9,450 bases of DNA, taken from Actinomycetales bacterium (GTDB taxonomy: Bacteria; Actinomycetota; Actinomycetes; Actinomycetales; Microbacteriaceae). Positions 1-6,578 of the stretch are shown one piece after another. The notes under the pieces were generated by a model. The model saw only the letters and a program-made list of their open reading frames with translations, was not told where the DNA came from and made no database searches. The stretch covers positions 1 to 9,450 of the forward strand of contig JAATFJ010000327.1 of the NCBI GenBank assembly GCA_015655255.1, given 5' to 3'. Numbering within the stretch: the stretch's first letter is position 1; every line of letters starts with the position of its first letter. Both the position numbers and the translations under genes were made by a program.

Positions 1-1500
1 CACCGATTTCGGCGACGGCGTCGCGTCTGGATCGATCATGAAATCGGCGACGCGGAAGGCCGACGGCGCGTTGTTCGCGCTGGTCTCCTGATACGCGACG
101 CTGAGGACGCCCTCGGAGGCCAGTCGCGTACGGTCGACGATGAGCTCGGCGATGTTCGACACATCGGAGCCGTCGAAGACGATGCGCCAGTCCGACCACT
201 GCGTGGCCTTCGTCGCGGCGGCGATCCGTGCGTCGGGAAGTACGAGGTAGGCGGTGTCGTTGACGTCAAAGAGCAGCTTGCTGCGGCCGGCGGAGCCGGT
301 GTAATAGGGCAGCTCCACGCTGTGCCAGGTGCCGTCGGCGTCGCGCCAGTAGTGGAAGGGCTTCGCGTACTCGGCACGCTGATCGTAGGTCGAGCTGTGG
401 CAGCCGTTCATAGCGGTCTCAAGGTCGGAGTCGTTGAACTGGCTCGTGATGACATGCAGCGTGCCGTCGGAGTCGAAGGTCTCGTCCTCCTGGTTCATGA
501 GGCCGCGGTTGATCGAGATGGGGGCGACGACATGGTCGTCATTGATGGAGATGAGGTCGTTCGTGCCGGTTCTGCCGATGACCTCGCCTTGGTTGTTCTG
601 CCAGGTCAGTCCACCGTCGGCGCTATACGCGTAGCCAAGGTCGTGATTGCCTAGCCCGTTCGGATCGCACCACCCGGAGCGCTCGCGCCAGGAGAACGTG
701 ATCTCGATGTTCCCCGTCACGGGGTTGACCTCGAAGCCGTGCAGGTAGGCGTAGCGTGCCGTGGAGGTGCCGTAACCCGTGTCGTAGCTCCCGCTGTTCG
801 AGGTGTAATTGCCCAGGGCCGTCCAACTCCCGTCCTCGTCGCCGTCGTAGCGGAACAGGTAGTTGGTCCCGTTGTTGCTCCCCCCGCTGCGCGTGGTGAA
901 CAGCAGCGTGCCGTCGTTGAGCGTCGCGAAGACGGGGTAGGTGCCGTTGCGGATTCCGTTCTCCGCGCCGGGCAGGCCCTGATACTCGTCGCTGAACGAC
1001 ATGCTCGTCCACGGCACCGTGCTCTCCGCATCGGCGAGCCCCGGTTCGCTGCGCAGATAACGGAGAGAGAGCCCGTGGGTGCCCAGCACCACATGCAAGC
1101 GCCCGTCATTCTGAGAGACCGCGAGGGAAATGACATCGTGGGAGTCATCGGCGCTGAGCGTCTCGGGGAGCAGCATGCTCTCCCAGTCGCCGTCGGGAAG
1201 CGTCCGGCGGGACAGTGTCACTTCGCCCTTCTCGCCGTACCACGCGGTGTACTGACGGCCGCTGTAAGTGACGAGCCCGTCCTGCTGGAAGCTGCCGATG
1301 TTCACGGTCCCCTCGTAGGAGATCACACCGCGTGCCGTCGGATCCAGGATCTTATCGTCGAGCCGGACAGCGGCGGGCGTCGGGGCGTCCTCGGCGGCCT
1401 GGGCGGGCATCGTCGCCCCACCCCCGGCGATGAGGCCGAAGAGCACAGCGCTCACGGCGGCCAGTCGCCGACTGCGCGCGGATGCAGGTTTGTTCCTCAT
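1..1500 (-). CDS. Secreted BNR_4 family beta-propeller carbohydrate-active enzyme (lyase/hydrolase), 3' end outside window
   Basis: An uninterrupted 500-codon reading frame starts at ATG 1500 and runs off the left edge, so the C-terminus is missing. The ATG follows a GAGGAG ribosome site at 6 bases. Residues 1-36 form a Sec signal: basic RRL, a hydrophobic run, then AQA/AED as the likely cleavage point. From about residue 60 the protein looks like the BNR_4 family of seven-bladed propellers. Visible marks are SHDVISLAV (H121), GTHGLSLRY (H142), TYPVF (187-191), TFSWRE (268-273), NHDLGYAY (285-292), a perfect Asp-box S293-A-D-G-G-L-T-W300, and HYWRDADGTW (383-392). The propeller seems to finish near FRVADF (482-487), and a TPSPKS linker suggests a further domain or tail. 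BNR_4-like folds occur in ulvan lyases (PL24/PL25) and in enzymes that cut rhamnosyl-glucuronate linkages. The place downstream of a mutarotase and isomerase supports release of rhamnose-containing sugar, but the substrate is inferred. A plain BNR sialidase is less likely. Confidence 0.85.
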   Translation of the reverse strand, partial: MRNKPASARSRRLAAVSAVLFGLIAGGGATMPAQAAEDAPTPAAVRLDDKILDPTARGVISYEGTVNIGSFQQDGLVTYSGRQYTAWYGEKGEVTLSRRTLPDGDWESMLLPETLSADDSHDVISLAVSQNDGRLHVVLGTHGLSLRYLRSEPGLADAESTVPWTSMSFSDEYQGLPGAENGIRNGTYPVFATLNDGTLLFTTRSGGSNNGTNYLFRYDGDEDGSWTALGNYTSNSGSYDTGYGTSTARYAYLHGFEVNPVTGNIEITFSWRERSGWCDPNGLGNHDLGYAYSADGGLTWQNNQGEVIGRTGTNDLISINDDHVVAPISINRGLMNQEDETFDSDGTLHVITSQFNDSDLETAMNGCHSSTYDQRAEYAKPFHYWRDADGTWHSVELPYYTGSAGRSKLLFDVNDTAYLVLPDARIAAATKATQWSDWRIVFDGSDVSNIAELIVDRTRLASEGVLSVAYQETSANNAPSAFRVADFMIDPDATPSPKSV

Positions 1501-1580
1501 GGGGCTCTCCTCATCGTTGATCGTCGGGCCGTCGTTGACCCGCGGGGCGTGCGTTCGTTCTCCGGCGGCGTGCCGGGGTG

Positions 1581-1919
1581 TCAGGATTCGTCGAGGCGGG
1601 CGAGCTGTTCCTCGAGATGGAAGACAGGCGAGAGGACGCGGAGCCCGTCGCGGGGGCCGGCGCCCTCGAAGAGCGGCGCCATGAAGCGCTGCCAGGCGGT
1701 GTTCGCCTCGGTCGCGGCCATGATCGCCTCCGCCTCCTCAAAGGAGTGCTCGCTCTCGAAGGTGCCGATGAGCAGGCCGTCCTCATCGAGGAACAGCCAG
1801 TAGTCCCGCCATCCCGCGGCGCGGAGCGCGCGGAGCATATCGGGGTGCACGGCCTCGTGTCGCCGTCGATACTCCGCCGCGCGCGTGGGATCGATACGGA
1901 GGCGGAAGCAGTAGCGCAC
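1581..1919 (-). CDS. rhaM: L-rhamnose mutarotase family protein
   Basis: This is a 112-residue cytoplasmic protein of the RhaM/YiiL family, which speeds interconversion of the alpha and beta anomers of L-rhamnose (some members act on L-fucose). The E. coli protein is 104 residues. The segment AAEYRRRHEAVHPDM (residues 14-28) matches the E. coli segment EEYQRRHNPIWPEL and keeps the tyrosine (Y17) and histidine (H21) that lie in the family's active site. DYWLFLD and TAWQRFM match the central beta strand and the later Trp-containing helix. I chose GTG 1919 because it opens the protein at VRYCFRLRIDP, where family members start. It also lies 1 base after the isomerase stop codon, and the GGGAGGTG sequence covering that stop provides the ribosome site. 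The longer in-frame extension to 2069 would lie wholly inside the isomerase gene and does not resemble the family. The two genes are thus probably translationally coupled. Confidence 0.9.
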   Translation of the reverse strand: MRYCFRLRIDPTRAAEYRRRHEAVHPDMLRALRAAGWRDYWLFLDEDGLLIGTFESEHSFEEAEAIMAATEANTAWQRFMAPLFEGAGPRDGLRVLSPVFHLEEQLARLDES

Positions 1920-1920
1920 C

Positions 1921-3363
1921 TCACACCTCCCGGAAATCGATGCCCAGGAGCGATGCGGCCGCACGGTACGTCGCGGCGCGGTGGCCGGTGGACAGGCTCC
2001 AGTGGTGTCCGACCCCCGTCGCCGACCACGCGTCGACCCACTCGCCGGGATCCCGGCGGAAGTCCACACGGCTCGTCGTGTTGCCGATCTCCAGGAGCGG
2101 ACCCGCCACGACGTTCCCCTCCGAAGCGACGAAGGCGAGCGAGCCGTCGGCGTCCTGCCCGAGACCGAGGAGCGTCACGGGGCCGTGCTGTACGTCGAAC
2201 TCCACGGACACACCCCATCCGCGTTTGCCGTGGTAGACCCCGAGCCCGCGCAGAAGCGGGTCGCGGGAGGAGACGGCGAGGTGAGCGGGTCCGTCATGCC
2301 CCATCTCCACTACGCCGTCCTCGAAGTCGAGGGCCTGGATCTCGCAGAACGAGCCGCCCGCGCCGACGACCTGGGTCGTGAGCTGCGCGACGGTGGTGCG
2401 CAGCTCGTACTCGCCCGTGACGGGCACGCCGCGGGCCGTCAGCAGAGAGGCCCCGAGGATCATCCCCGCGCCCAGGCGCTCGTGCGTCTCACCGTCGAGC
2501 CCCCGGTGGTAGTAGGCGAGGGAGTCGAGATCGAAATCGTCGACGAGCCGGTCGAGTGCGACGGAGACGCGCGCGCCCCACGCGAAGTCCTCCTCGACCA
2601 CGGAGTCGTCGAGTGTGAAGATGTCGCGCGCCAGCGCCATGCGCCCGCGCGTCTCCTCCTCCGTCACGGCCTCGACGCGGACGCGCAGGTCGTCGAACTC
2701 GAGGACCTCCACATGAGAGCCGAAGGAGACGGGGAGAAGCGTGAGATCGGTGGACACGTCGAGCATCCCCGGGTAGAGGTGCCCCATGAGGCCATGCCGC
2801 GCGTGCCGCAGTGCCGCGCGTACGTGAGCCGCGTGGATCCACTGCTCGATGCGCGCCCAGGCGGAATCCTGGCGGAGCCATCCGGACACGGAGCGGAACG
2901 GGATTCCCGCGCGTCGGAAGACGTTGCCCACCTCGGGGACGGGGCACTGGCCGCAGTACGCGAGCCACGCCCCCGTGTCAAAGGTGGCATGATCCATGCG
3001 CTCGGTGGGCTGGAGGTCGATCACCAGCACCGGGGCGCCGGAGCGCTGGGCGATGGGCAGCACCATCGAGCTCGTGAGATAGGTCGTGAGGAAGAGCACG
3101 ATGAGGTCACAGTCGGCCAGGCGCAAGCGCTCGGCCGCCGCGGTGCCCTCCTGCGCGTCGGAGATGAAGCCGACGTCGGTGACCTCCGCATCCATCGCCG
3201 CGAACCTCTCGGACACGTACCGCGCCGATTCCTGCAGCTGCGGGAGAAGTCCGGGGAACTGCGGCCAGTATGTCCCGAGGCCACCGGCCACGAGACCGAT
3301 ACGGGGTTTGCGGCGGACTTTCGGCGCGAGCAGAGATGCCGGGCCGGATGTGTGGGGAGACAT
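1921..3363 (-). CDS. L-fucose/L-arabinose isomerase family protein (probable 6-deoxyhexose isomerase)
   Basis: A 480-residue cytoplasmic protein of the AraA/FucI fold, close to the usual AraA length of about 500. After a short variable N-terminus, residues 20-120 form an alpha/beta domain (RIGLVAGGLGTYWPQFPG; CDLIVLFLTTYLTSS). The metal-site region is recognisable by comparison with E. coli AraA. TGEYELRT (E318 or E320) stands for E306, FCEIQALDFEDG (E341) for E333, EMGHDGPAHL (H356) for H350, and GVGHHWSLSTGH (H453/H454) for H450, so all four Mn2+ ligands appear kept. The enzyme should convert an aldose to a ketose. With a mutarotase 1 base downstream and a rhamnose-type transporter upstream, L-rhamnose to L-rhamnulose is a reasonable guess, while L-fucose and L-arabinose remain possible. 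The ATG at 3363 has GGAG 6 bases upstream. It lies 67 bases after the binding-protein gene, and that gap holds a large stem-loop. Confidence 0.85.
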   Translation of the reverse strand: MSPHTSGPASLLAPKVRRKPRIGLVAGGLGTYWPQFPGLLPQLQESARYVSERFAAMDAEVTDVGFISDAQEGTAAAERLRLADCDLIVLFLTTYLTSSMVLPIAQRSGAPVLVIDLQPTERMDHATFDTGAWLAYCGQCPVPEVGNVFRRAGIPFRSVSGWLRQDSAWARIEQWIHAAHVRAALRHARHGLMGHLYPGMLDVSTDLTLLPVSFGSHVEVLEFDDLRVRVEAVTEEETRGRMALARDIFTLDDSVVEEDFAWGARVSVALDRLVDDFDLDSLAYYHRGLDGETHERLGAGMILGASLLTARGVPVTGEYELRTTVAQLTTQVVGAGGSFCEIQALDFEDGVVEMGHDGPAHLAVSSRDPLLRGLGVYHGKRGWGVSVEFDVQHGPVTLLGLGQDADGSLAFVASEGNVVAGPLLEIGNTTSRVDFRRDPGEWVDAWSATGVGHHWSLSTGHRAATYRAAASLLGIDFREV

Positions 3364-3384
3364 GGGATGCTCCGTCCTCTCGTG

Positions 3385-3425
3385 CTGCGGGGGAACGAGG
3401 GGAGAGGCCGCTCGTTCCCCCGCAG
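3385..3425 (-). promoter_or_regulatory. Perfect 15-bp intercistronic stem-loop
   Basis: The arms CTGCGGGGGAACGAG (3385-3399) and CTCGTTCCCCCGCAG (3411-3425) are exact reverse complements, separated by an 11-base loop; 11 of the 15 pairs are G-C. The stem begins 5 bases after the binding-protein stop codon and ends 21 bases before the isomerase start. No T-run follows on the minus strand, so it does not look like a classical intrinsic terminator. It more likely protects the 3' end of the upstream message or attenuates readthrough, giving more binding protein than enzymes. The structure is seen directly; the role is inferred from similar placement after binding-protein genes in other transport operons. 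Confidence 0.8.
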
Positions 3426-3430
3426 GGTTG

Positions 3431-4492
3431 TCAGAAACTGATGTAGTCGTATTCGTCGATGTTGTCGGCGTCGAACTTCAGCAGTTCTCCGACGAGCACG
3501 AGCCCGTCCTCGCCGACGGTGTAGTCGCCGAGATCGCCCGCCTCGAAAGTGTCGCCTTCCTTACCGGTGATCGTGCCGTCGAGGAGCGCCTTGCCCGCGT
3601 ACGCGGTGAGGTAGCCGACCTGAGACGGGTCCCACAGGGCGAATGCCTTGACCGTGCCGTCCTCGATGTACTCCTTCATCTGGCCGGGCAGCCCGAGGCC
3701 GACGAGCGCGACCTCGCCCTTGTACTCGGAGGTCGAGAGGTACCGGGCGGTCGCCGCGATTCCCACCGTCGTGGGCGAGATGATCGCCGCGAGGTCGGGG
3801 TAGGACTGCAGCAGGCCCTGCGCCTCCTGGAACGACTTCGTGTCGTCGTCGTCGCCGTAGACGGTGGAGACGATGTTCCACTCGTAGTCTGAGCTCGCCG
3901 CGATCTGGTCCTCCATGGCCGCGATCCAGGAGTTCTGGTTCGGCGCCGCAGCGGTCGCCGACAGGATGGCGATGTCGCCTGTGCCGCCGATCTGGTCGTA
4001 GAGCTGTTCGAGGATCCCCTTGGCGACGTCGTCAACGGAAACCTGGTTGATGAACAGATCGCGGCAGTCCGTCGCCGAGTCGGAGTCGAAGGTGATGATC
4101 TTCGCCCCTCCTGCTCTGGCGTCTTCCAGTGCGGGGCAGACGGCGTCGGGGTCATTGGGGGAGACCGCGATGATGTTGGTGCCGTTCTGCACCTCGGTTT
4201 GGATGAAGGGGATCTGGCTGTCGGATCCGGCGTCGAGCGGGGCCGCTTCCGCATAGGTGTAGCCCAGCTCGTCGGCGGCGTCCTTCGCCCCGGACAGCTC
4301 CAGCGTGATGTAGGGGTTGTTGAGGTTCTTGGGGATGAACGAGATTGTGGCGTCCGAGGGGGCGCTGCTGCCGGCGCCGGCATCGCCGCTGTCGCCGTTG
4401 TCGCTTGCGGCGCAGCTGGAGAGGAACAGCGCGGCGGCGGCGGCCGTCGCGACGAGCGCGGAGCGCCCGATTCTGTGGTTGCGGAGGAACAT
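3431..4492 (-). CDS. rhaS: Rhamnose-type ABC transporter substrate-binding lipoprotein
   Basis: A 353-residue periplasmic-binding-protein type lipoprotein of the CUT2 (ribose/autoinducer-2/rhamnose) class. The N-terminus has basic residues, an alanine-rich hydrophobic stretch and the lipobox LSSC with Cys27 as the lipidation site, followed by a low-complexity Ser/Gly/Asp linker (about 28-47). The mature part begins ISFIPKNLNNPYITLELSGA, a pattern shared by RhaS and LsrB-like proteins. It continues through GTNIIAVSPNDPDA, IITFDSDSA, IISPTTVGIAATARYL and a C-terminal KFDADNIDEYDYISF. It would capture the sugar outside the membrane and hand it to the two permeases. ATG 4492 is chosen because the signal peptide starts there and AAAGGA precedes it. 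The longer in-frame extension to 4588 would put 32 non-signal residues ahead of the signal peptide. It lies 22 bases after the broken permease gene and just before the strong stem-loop. The specificity for rhamnose comes from family resemblance and neighbours. Confidence 0.87.
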   Translation of the reverse strand: MFLRNHRIGRSALVATAAAAALFLSSCAASDNGDSGDAGAGSSAPSDATISFIPKNLNNPYITLELSGAKDAADELGYTYAEAAPLDAGSDSQIPFIQTEVQNGTNIIAVSPNDPDAVCPALEDARAGGAKIITFDSDSATDCRDLFINQVSVDDVAKGILEQLYDQIGGTGDIAILSATAAAPNQNSWIAAMEDQIAASSDYEWNIVSTVYGDDDDTKSFQEAQGLLQSYPDLAAIISPTTVGIAATARYLSTSEYKGEVALVGLGLPGQMKEYIEDGTVKAFALWDPSQVGYLTAYAGKALLDGTITGKEGDTFEAGDLGDYTVGEDGLVLVGELLKFDADNIDEYDYISF

Positions 4493-4514
4493 CGTTGTTT
4501 TTCCTTTCAACGGG

Positions 4515-5596
4515 TCAGCGCCGGTGCGAGGCGCTTGGAGCCCCGTCCGAGGTCGGACGGGGGAGTCGACGGCGCACGCGCCGCACATGGAGGGCGTCGG
4601 TGACGCGCGACCAGACGTTCGGCACGATGACCGAGACGATGAGCAGGGAGCCCGTGATGATCGTGAGGGTCACATCGGGGACACGCTGGAGACGGAGGGC
4701 GTAGGTGATGACGGCGATGAGCAGCACACCCGTCACGGCGCCGGGAATCGTCCCCTTGCCTCCGAAGACGGAGACCCCGCCGAGGAGGACGGCGGCGATG
4801 ACGGTGAGTTCGAGGCCCGTGGCGCTGTCGCTGCGCGCGCTGTACGAGAGCGCCCAGAAGATGCCGACGCAGGCGGAGACGAAGCCGCTGAGGACGTAGA
4901 GCCAGAAGATGCTGAGCGGCACCCGGACGCCGACGAACCTGGCCGTCTCCTTGCTGTAGCCCAGGGCGAAGAGCCCCGTCCGAAGGGCGTCGCATGCAGG
5001 AGCACCTAGAAGGCGGCGATGGCGACGACCACCCCGATATAGATCCAGGGGAAGCCCGTGCCGCCGATCTTCGCGGCCACGGCTGTGGTGGCGAATTCGG
5101 GATGCTGCGTGGCGGAGACCGAGTTGTCGCCGATGATGACGAGCGCGAGCCCGCGGAACAGTGCGAGCGTGCCGATCGTCACAGCCAATGACGGCAGCCC
5201 GACGAAGGCGACGAGGATGCCGTTGACGATGCCGGCGAGGACGCCCGCCACGATCGCCGCGGCGAAGGCCGCGGGGAAGGGCCAACCGGCCAGGGTGAGT
5301 GCGCCGATGACCGCCGTGGTGAGACCCACGATGCTCGCCACGGACAGGTCGATCTCTCCCGTGATGATGATGAGCGTCATCGGCAGCGCGATGAGAAGCG
5401 ATGGCAATGCGTTGAGCAGGAGATAGCCGGTCGTCACGGGCGTCGCGAACCGGGGCACGGCGAGGCAGGCGATGAGGATGACGAGGAGAAGGGCGACGAC
5501 GAAGGCGACCTCGCGGGTGCGGATGAGGCGTCTCCAGGGCGCCGACCGGGAGGTCGGGACCGCGACCGTTGCGACGTCCTGCAGGGATTCAGTCAT
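4515..5596 (-). pseudogene. rhaQ: Second CUT2 sugar ABC permease, broken by a nonsense codon and a frameshift
   Basis: The gene starts at ATG 5596 (MTESLQDVAT), overlapping the end of the first permease by 8 bases, and reads as a normal CUT2 permease for 196 residues. Marks include MTLIIITGEIDLSVASIVGL and GLPSLAVTIGTLALFRG. The frame then meets TAG at 5008-5006, where family sequences lead one to expect a Trp codon (the context F-stop-VLLHATPFGR reads on correctly). At about 4977-4974 the frame changes: a GGGG run sits where GGGGG would keep the frame into LFALGYSKETARFVGV. The remainder continues in the new frame with the conserved VLLGGVSVFGGKGTIPGAV and final membrane segments to the stop at 4515. 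Adding one base would restore 361 codons, a slightly long but normal size. The remaining sequence looks well kept, so the lesions are either recent or sequencing errors. If real, the transporter lacks one half of its membrane pair. Confidence 0.85.
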
Positions 5597-6578
5597 TTCG
5601 TGCCTCGCTCATTCGCAGATTCCGTGCCGTGCGGACGCTGGCGACCCGGTCGGCGATGATCGCCGCGAGGATCAGGACGCCGACGACGGCCTGCTGCCAG
5701 AACTTGTCGACGCGCAGCGCCGTGAGGGAGCTGGTGATGGTGGTCAGCAGCAGGGCGCCGATGGCGGAGCCGACCACGGTGCCGCTCCCGCCGGAGATCG
5801 CGACACCGCCGACGACGGCCGCGGCCACGACATCCAGTTCCATGCCCGTCCCCGTCGTCGCCCCGACGGAGCTGAAGCGCGAGGCGTAGAGCACCCCCGC
5901 AAGCCCCGCGAGGAGACCGTTCAGCACGAAGGCCGTGAAGACGCGGCGACCGAGGGGGATGCCGAACAGGTGGGCCGCATCGGGGTCAGAGCCGATGGCG
6001 TAGAGATCGCGTCCCCGGCGTGTGAAGCCGAGGCCCACGGCGAGGATGGCGATGACGATCACGGCGATGAGGGTGATGATCGGGATGCCCAGGAGCGTGT
6101 CCACGGAGAGGTCTCCGAAGGCCTGCGGGCGATCGCCGGAGAAATACTCCTTGCCGCCCGCCCAGGCGTTGTTGATCCCGCGGTAGATGTAGAGCGTGCC
6201 GAGCGTGATGACGAGAGCGGGGACGCCCGCAAGCGTGACGAGCAGGCCGTTGACGACGCCGAGGAGGGCGCCGAGCTCGATCCCCGCGAGGAAGACGACG
6301 GGGATGGGGATTCCGGGGAACTGCGCGAACAGCGTGCCAGTGAGGAAGCCCGAGAGGCCGACGATCGATCCGATGGACAGATCGATGTTTCTCGTGACGA
6401 TGACGAGGCTCTGCCCCGCGGCGAGGATCATGAGGATCGTCGCGTTCAGCATCAGGTCCTTGACGCTCTGCGCCGTGAGGAAGCGGGGGTTCATTATCGC
6501 CGTGAGCGCGATGAGCAGGATCAGGGCGACCGCGACGGGGGTCTCCCGCAGCCGGGTGATCGAGCGGAGGAGTTTCAT
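5589..6578 (-). CDS. rhaP: Rhamnose-type ABC transporter permease (CUT2)
   Basis: A 329-residue integral membrane protein of the BPD_transp_2 (RbsC/RhaP) class that forms part of the sugar channel, coupled to the ATPase. It is hydrophobic throughout with about eight to ten likely membrane segments. Family signatures are GQSLVIVTRNIDLSIGSIVG (about residues 55-75), GVPALVITLGTLYIYRGINN, YAIGSDPDAAHLFGIPLGRR and the late AAAVVGGVAISGGSGTVVGS, which is the CUT2 cytoplasmic-loop region. The ATG at 6578 overlaps the ATPase stop as ATGA and has AAGGAG 8 bases upstream, so I prefer it over the longer open extension to 6851, which lies inside the ATPase gene. Its own stop overlaps the next permease start by 8 bases. 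Which of the two permeases should be called P and which Q is by order only. Confidence 0.88.
   Translation of the reverse strand: MKLLRSITRLRETPVAVALILLIALTAIMNPRFLTAQSVKDLMLNATILMILAAGQSLVIVTRNIDLSIGSIVGLSGFLTGTLFAQFPGIPIPVVFLAGIELGALLGVVNGLLVTLAGVPALVITLGTLYIYRGINNAWAGGKEYFSGDRPQAFGDLSVDTLLGIPIITLIAVIVIAILAVGLGFTRRGRDLYAIGSDPDAAHLFGIPLGRRVFTAFVLNGLLAGLAGVLYASRFSSVGATTGTGMELDVVAAAVVGGVAISGGSGTVVGSAIGALLLTTITSSLTALRVDKFWQQAVVGVLILAAIIADRVASVRTARNLRMSEARND

Noticed and set aside
293..301. Degenerate second Walker A of the ATPase considered as a defect (residue positions 293-301 of the protein encoded at 8095-6575)
   Set aside because: Arg in place of the Walker Lys and Ser in place of the switch His in the second domain are usual in CUT2 sugar ATPases, so this is family-typical and not damage.
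1562..1576. CCGGC/GCCGG hairpin after the mutarotase gene as a terminator
   Set aside because: The stem is only 5 bp in very GC-rich sequence and no T-run follows. The 80-base gap to the propeller gene has a good ribosome site and no convincing promoter, so readthrough is more likely.
4493..4588. Longer N-terminus of the binding protein starting at 4588
   Set aside because: It would place 32 extra residues before a textbook lipoprotein signal and would run into the end of the permease gene; ATG 4492 with AAAGGA upstream fits better.
4974..5008. Programmed readthrough or frameshifting joining the two permease parts
   Set aside because: Both a stop codon and a separate frame change would have to be recoded within 35 bases. 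There is no slippery heptamer and no recoding structure is evident, and no such mechanism is known to me for this family. Mutation or sequence error is simpler.
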